The position numbers and the translations under genes were made by a program. The notes under the pieces were generated by a model. It searched no databases, had not been told where the DNA came from, and saw only the letters and a list, made by a program, of their open reading frames with translations. Below, in pieces: positions 59,995-64,000 of a stretch of DNA of 64,000 nt; position 1 is the stretch's first letter; the number at the start of each line of letters is the position of its first letter. The DNA is taken from assembly GCF_036711975.1 (NCBI RefSeq), contig NC_091970.1, forward strand, positions 3,231,501-3,295,500, written 5' to 3'. The stretch comes from Onthophagus taurus (lineage: Eukaryota > Arthropoda > Insecta > Coleoptera > Scarabaeidae).

Positions 59995-61405
59995 ATTTTG
60001 TAGAACACCCATTGCAGCGCCTCGGCCACTTGGTGACCTTGGTTTAAATTAAGACGAAAATATATAATATACTTAAGCCGAGGTCGCTTGCGGCCGAGGC
60101 AGAATTTCTACCACATCGATGCATCATGCCGATACAATATTGTATAACATATATTGCAGCCGTTTCGGCTTAAATTATGGCAACAATATATGACGTATAT
60201 CTAGATATAAAAATATCTATCACATCGATACATCATCAAGTAACCATGCCGATATATATTGTATAAAACATATTGTAGCGTCTCGGCCGCAAGCGATCTC
60301 GGCTTAAATTATGGCATAAATATATGACGTAGTCTACTTAAGCCGAGGTCGCTTGCGGCCGAGGCAGAATATCTATCACATCGATACATCATTAAGTAAC
60401 CATGTCCATATATTTTGTATAAAACATATTGTAGCGCATCGGCCGCAAGCGACCTCGGCTTAAATTATGGCATAAATACATAACGTGGTTTACTTAAACC
60501 GAGGTCGCTTGCGGCCGAGGCAGAATATCTATCACATCGATACATCATTAAGTAACCATGTCCATATATTTTGTATAAAACATATTGTAGCGCATCGGCC
60601 GCAAGCGACCTCGGCTTAAATTATGGCATAAATATATAACGTTGTTTACTTAAACCGAGGTCGCTTGCGGCCGAGGCAGAATATCTATCACATCGATACA
60701 TCATTAAGTAACCATGTCCATATATTTTGTATAAAACATATTGTAGCGTCTCGGCCGCAAGCGACCTCGGCTTAAATTATGGCATAAATACATAACGTGG
60801 TTTACTTAAACCGAGGTCGCTTGCGGCCGAAGCAGAATATCTATCACATCGATACATCATTAAGTAACCATGTCCATATATATTGTATAAAACATATTGT
60901 AGCGTCTCGGCCGCAAGCGACCTCGGCTTAAATTATGGCATAAATATATGACGTAGACTACTTAAGCCGAGGTCGCTTGCGGCCGAGGCAGAATATCTAT
61001 CACATCGATACATCATTAAGTAACCATGTCCATATATTTTGTATAAAACATATTGTAGCGCCTCGGCCGTAAGCGACCTCGGCTTAAATTATGGCATAAA
61101 TATATGACATGGTCTACTTAAGCCGAGGTAGCTTGCGGCCGAGGCAGAATTTCTACCACGCGATACATCATTAAGTAACCATGCCGATACAATATTGTAT
61201 AACATATTATATTATAGCGCCTCGTGTGGTAGAAATTTTGCCTCGGCCGCTAGCGACCTTAATTACACAACTTCATATATTTCCGTCTTAAAATAAGCCA
61301 TCGCTTGCGATCGAGGCGCCGCAATGTAGCCAATACAATATATATTTAATGTTGCATCGATGTGATAGCAATTCTGCCTCGGCCGCAAGCGACCTCGGCT
61401 GAAAT
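59995..61405. repeat. 156-bp satellite with palindromic units, about nine copies
   Basis: GTAGCG-type unit starts lie at 60,275, 60,431, 60,587, 60,743, 60,899 and 61,055, exactly 156 bp apart, with diverged copies on both edges. In each unit the core CGGCCGCAAGCGACCTCGG and its inverted complement face each other about 30 bp apart, so single strands can form a ~26-bp stem. The other half of the unit (ACATCGATACATCATTAAGT) is not palindromic. The array separates the SH2 exon from its inverted decayed copy. Confidence 0.94.
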
Positions 61406-61436
61406 AGACGTCATAAATTCAAATCTAAGAGCTGCA

Positions 61437-61565
61437 ATACGTGTTACTCAAGATGGTAACAAATGTATTTAGATTAAAAATGGGAAGATAGCTTTGGGAG
61501 CGAAAACACAATATTATATTAAAGGGGTAAAACTTAGAACTTTATTATTACGTTATAAAAAATAA
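61437..61565 (+). pseudogene. Decayed inverted copy of the SH2 exon end
   Basis: The plus frame reads IRVTQDGNKCI, a stop, then IKNGKIALGAKTQYYIKGVK and LRTLLLRYKK before a stop. This matches the SH2 exon's ISINQDEKIF...GKIALGSEK...RTLLLPYKK. The DNA after the stop (to about 61,650) also matches the 3' flank of the SH2 gene in reverse. An internal stop and a deletion of about 20-25 codons between ALG and RTLLL make it a pseudogene. Its upstream end is cut off by the satellite array. Confidence 0.8.
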
Positions 61566-61659
61566 GATTAAGTGATAAGACTTGTTAATTAAGCCCTTAA
61601 AAGGGGTAATAAAGTTATATGTTGTCATTATAAATTATTATTAAGCTTAACATTGCATG

Positions 61660-63239
61660 TTATAAACCTATTAAATGCTACTTTATTATTTCTCAAGAAA
61701 ACAATATATAAAATTCCGAAGTTATTAAAAGATATATTAAAAGAACTTTATTATAGACTTGAAATTCTTAACGTTGAAATTCCTCGTTTAACTTAAAAGT
61801 AAAGTTTGATATTAAAATTTAAGTTGAACTAAATTAATATATTTTCGATAAGGACGTGAAGATATTCTCGGTGAATACGTCATTACGTTAAACCATAAAT
61901 TACGAACGTCGCTATCAGAAACAGTTTATTGCTCGGGGTTTAAGTTTCCGACAATTCTGTAAGGTTGTCAGGATATCTGAACGTTATTAATGACTCCGGC
62001 AAGTCTGAGCGTTGCTTGAAGCAGTTTAAGATCGTAATTTACTGGGTACTTGCCTTCGCTGATTACAAGAAGTTAAAAACACCAAGTCAACAGAACACAC
62101 CCTCAACGATTACGACCCCCGTTAAGGTAAAGAAAGAACTTTAACCTTTCAAGCTTTGAATTTCATTAATTTGTTATTCACGAGATAACGTTTTTACTAT
62201 CTAAATAAATTATCAACGTCGCAAAAATTTCTTCCTTTAAGTGTAGTACTTAAAAAAGGGTGCGTGCAATTAAAAAGTGTTCTCCTTCTCTTGCACAAAG
62301 TTAACAAAAGACCTGACGGCTTCAAAGCGCGAGATATTCATAAGGGAGGAAGTTTGATGTAAGAGGAATTCGGAAGCGACTTTGGAAATTGAAATGAGCC
62401 TCATGAATTTGTCATTAAGGACTTTTGAATTCAAACGATTTTTTTTGTATATGTATCAGTTAAAATATTTTTTGCAAAAAAAGAAAACGTCGAGATTTTA
62501 AATCGTAAACCCTCAGGATTTTCTGAAGTCCGGAAATTCCGGTCGACCGCTTTCTAGTGCGGAAGTTTTAAGTGTAAAAATCCCTTTAGAATTCGCGACG
62601 AAACTTGGCGCTATAAAACCGGCTGTTTTCTGCAGAAGGGCTTCTCGGCAATTTTTAATTTCGCATCAACCGGACTTCCAGTTATTTGCTGAAATATTCA
62701 CCTGGGGGGTGCTAACGCCCTCTGGTCACGCCACACAACTTCCAAACCAATCCCTTCTTCCTCCTTTTCGCCCCGTGTTTTTTGCGATTCGCGTGTTACA
62801 CTGCTTTATTTTTCCTTAATTAACCCCGGGTTTCTGTAATTGCCCTGTAAAAGGAAAAGCTATCGGCTCTATCAATGTTCCGCCGCGGTAAAGTGCTTAT
62901 TGTACGGGGATAAGAATGTTCTACAAGGAATTAAGGGGAGATACGACACCCTTAGCACATAATTTATTTGAGTTACTTTATTATACTAGGAATTTTATTA
63001 TTATGGGATCTTGTTTAATCAAACATGAATTTGCTTTGTTTGTTATCAATTGTAAATCTAAAAAATTAAGTTTTCAACTTTCAGTTTCACTCATGGTTCA
63101 TAAAATGGTGGGAATGCTGCTAAACAGTGTCAACTGTCAATGTTACTTGCTTCCGCTATCTTATCGATATGGTATACTGGCTTAGAATAGAGAATGTTTA
63201 AGCATAGAGAATGAACAGTTGTATTAATATTATGTCAAC
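61660..63239. other. Intergenic, nothing recognised
   Basis: AT-rich to about 61,850, then mixed. An 89-codon plus frame at 62,916-63,185 has no recognisable domain and a composition like its surroundings, so it is not called. Confidence 0.45.
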
Positions 63240-63820
63240 CTGAAGCTGGTCATCATATTGTAAATGATAAATTTTGAAATTCAAATTAATTCGAATCGAA
63301 TTCATAATCTACGCGAAAAATCCTTTAAAATGAGCTCAAACACCATAGGGTTATCTTTAAAAATGAGTAAAATATGGTAGTTTTAAAAATCGCGATCGTC
63401 GATTGTTTTTTTTTTGGGTATCTTGGTTAATTTTTGAAACAACCCCACCGAGTTTGGAGTCATTTTAAAGGATTTTTCGTGTAGATTAAGAATTTGTAAT
63501 CATTTTTTTAGCTTAATTACAAACAAACACATTTAATTCAAAATTATAACCTCAAATTAAAAAAATTGTGAAATATTCAATCAAAAATTTCTTCTTTTAC
63601 ATTTTAAACATCAATTTCGGTTGTATATTTATATCGAACTAAAACTAGAGCTAACACTAGACCTAGAATTAAAAGTTTCGGGTGTAGTCGTGCGTTTTCA
63701 GACGCTAGGTCTAGTTTTAGACTAGCACTATCACTAGAACTAACACTATACTAGTGTAAAACTAGAACTAACACTAGACCTAGAACTAGAAACATTCAGT
63801 GTATTAGTCGTGTTACAAAG
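63240..63820. repeat. Fragment of the dispersed composite repeat plus a hexamer-arm element
   Basis: CCTTTAAAATGAGCTCAAAC and CATTTTAAAGGATTTTT relate this stretch to the repeats at 7.4 and 17.6 kb. From about 63,625 the arms CTAGAGCTAACACTAGACC and ACACTAGACCTAGAACTAG surround a fold-back centre (TTTCGGGTGTAGTCGTGCG). Confidence 0.65.
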
Positions 63821-64000
63821 GATAATTTACATATTCTAGAAACAAAAAAATTTCAAAAAATGAAAATAGCAAATTTAGAGGTAACGAAATGACTTTTGAA
63901 ATAGCGTAATTTTTTTTGATACTGCCAAATTTGAATTGTATGTGCTTATCGTGTTCCTTAGGTCATTAGGAACATATTAGGAACAAAAAAAAATAAATAA
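63821..64000. repeat. Window-end copy of the 41.9-42.2 kb repeat, reversed
   Basis: TACTGCCAAATTTGAATTGT, GTGCTTATCGTGTTCC and the flanking A/T-rich phrases are the complement of the 130-bp unit at 41,925-42,185. It runs off the window. Confidence 0.65.

Noticed and set aside
62916-63185. 89-codon plus-strand frame
   Set aside because: No recognisable motif, composition like the flanks, and no splice signals.
1-64000. tRNA, rRNA or CRISPR features
   Set aside because: No B-box-type GGTTCGAATCC with a foldable cloverleaf, no rRNA core sequence and no spaced CRISPR repeats were seen; a covariance scan was not possible.

Overview
The window reads as nuclear DNA of an insect, most likely a beetle. 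It is AT-rich, its genes are split by introns of about 45-60 bases (plus a few of about 125-155), and its repeats include a 5'-truncated LINE, a Penelope-like element and several satellites. The beetle assignment is inference from gene style; no species marker was found.

Layout. From 1 to 6 kb there is intergenic DNA and a 123-bp tandem array of 22 copies whose period keeps one false 903-codon frame open. A secreted six-exon carboxylesterase lies on the minus strand at 9.1-11.0 kb, followed by three ~355-bp repeats, each with an insect CTCF-like core. The stretch 12-18 kb has no recognised gene. The most unusual gene is on the minus strand at 18.47-24.49 kb: two exons encoding a 1,985-residue protein made of four successive cyclic-nucleotide-gated-channel-like repeats, each with membrane segments and a CNBD-like fold, and with degenerate pores. 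From 24.6 to 34.5 kb lie a degenerate minisatellite split by a LINE, hexanucleotide-rich palindromic elements, and a Penelope-like element with inverted ends, hammerhead-like motifs and an internal inversion.

A small gene at 34.7-35.3 kb encodes a single SCP2 domain with a mitochondrial-type leader. It is a diverged paralogue of the SCP2 half of the HSDL2 gene at 45.3-46.7 kb, which ends in a peroxisomal PTS1-like tripeptide. A 4.2-kb satellite of ~177-bp units lies between them. A compact housekeeping cluster follows: a serine-hydrolase-like alpha/beta hydrolase (minus), EXOSC3/RRP40 (minus), TXNDC9 (plus) and CHMP6/VPS20 (minus). EXOSC3 and TXNDC9 diverge from a 423-bp gap; TXNDC9 and CHMP6 converge within 96 bp.

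The last part holds an SH2-domain exon (minus, 57.95-58.30 kb). A decayed inverted copy of its end sits at 61.44-61.57 kb, and between them is a 156-bp satellite with palindromic units. The same short GC-rich core is found in this satellite and in the 123-bp array at the other end of the window. Exon boundaries were set by eye from GT/AG signals and frame continuity; no similarity search was possible.
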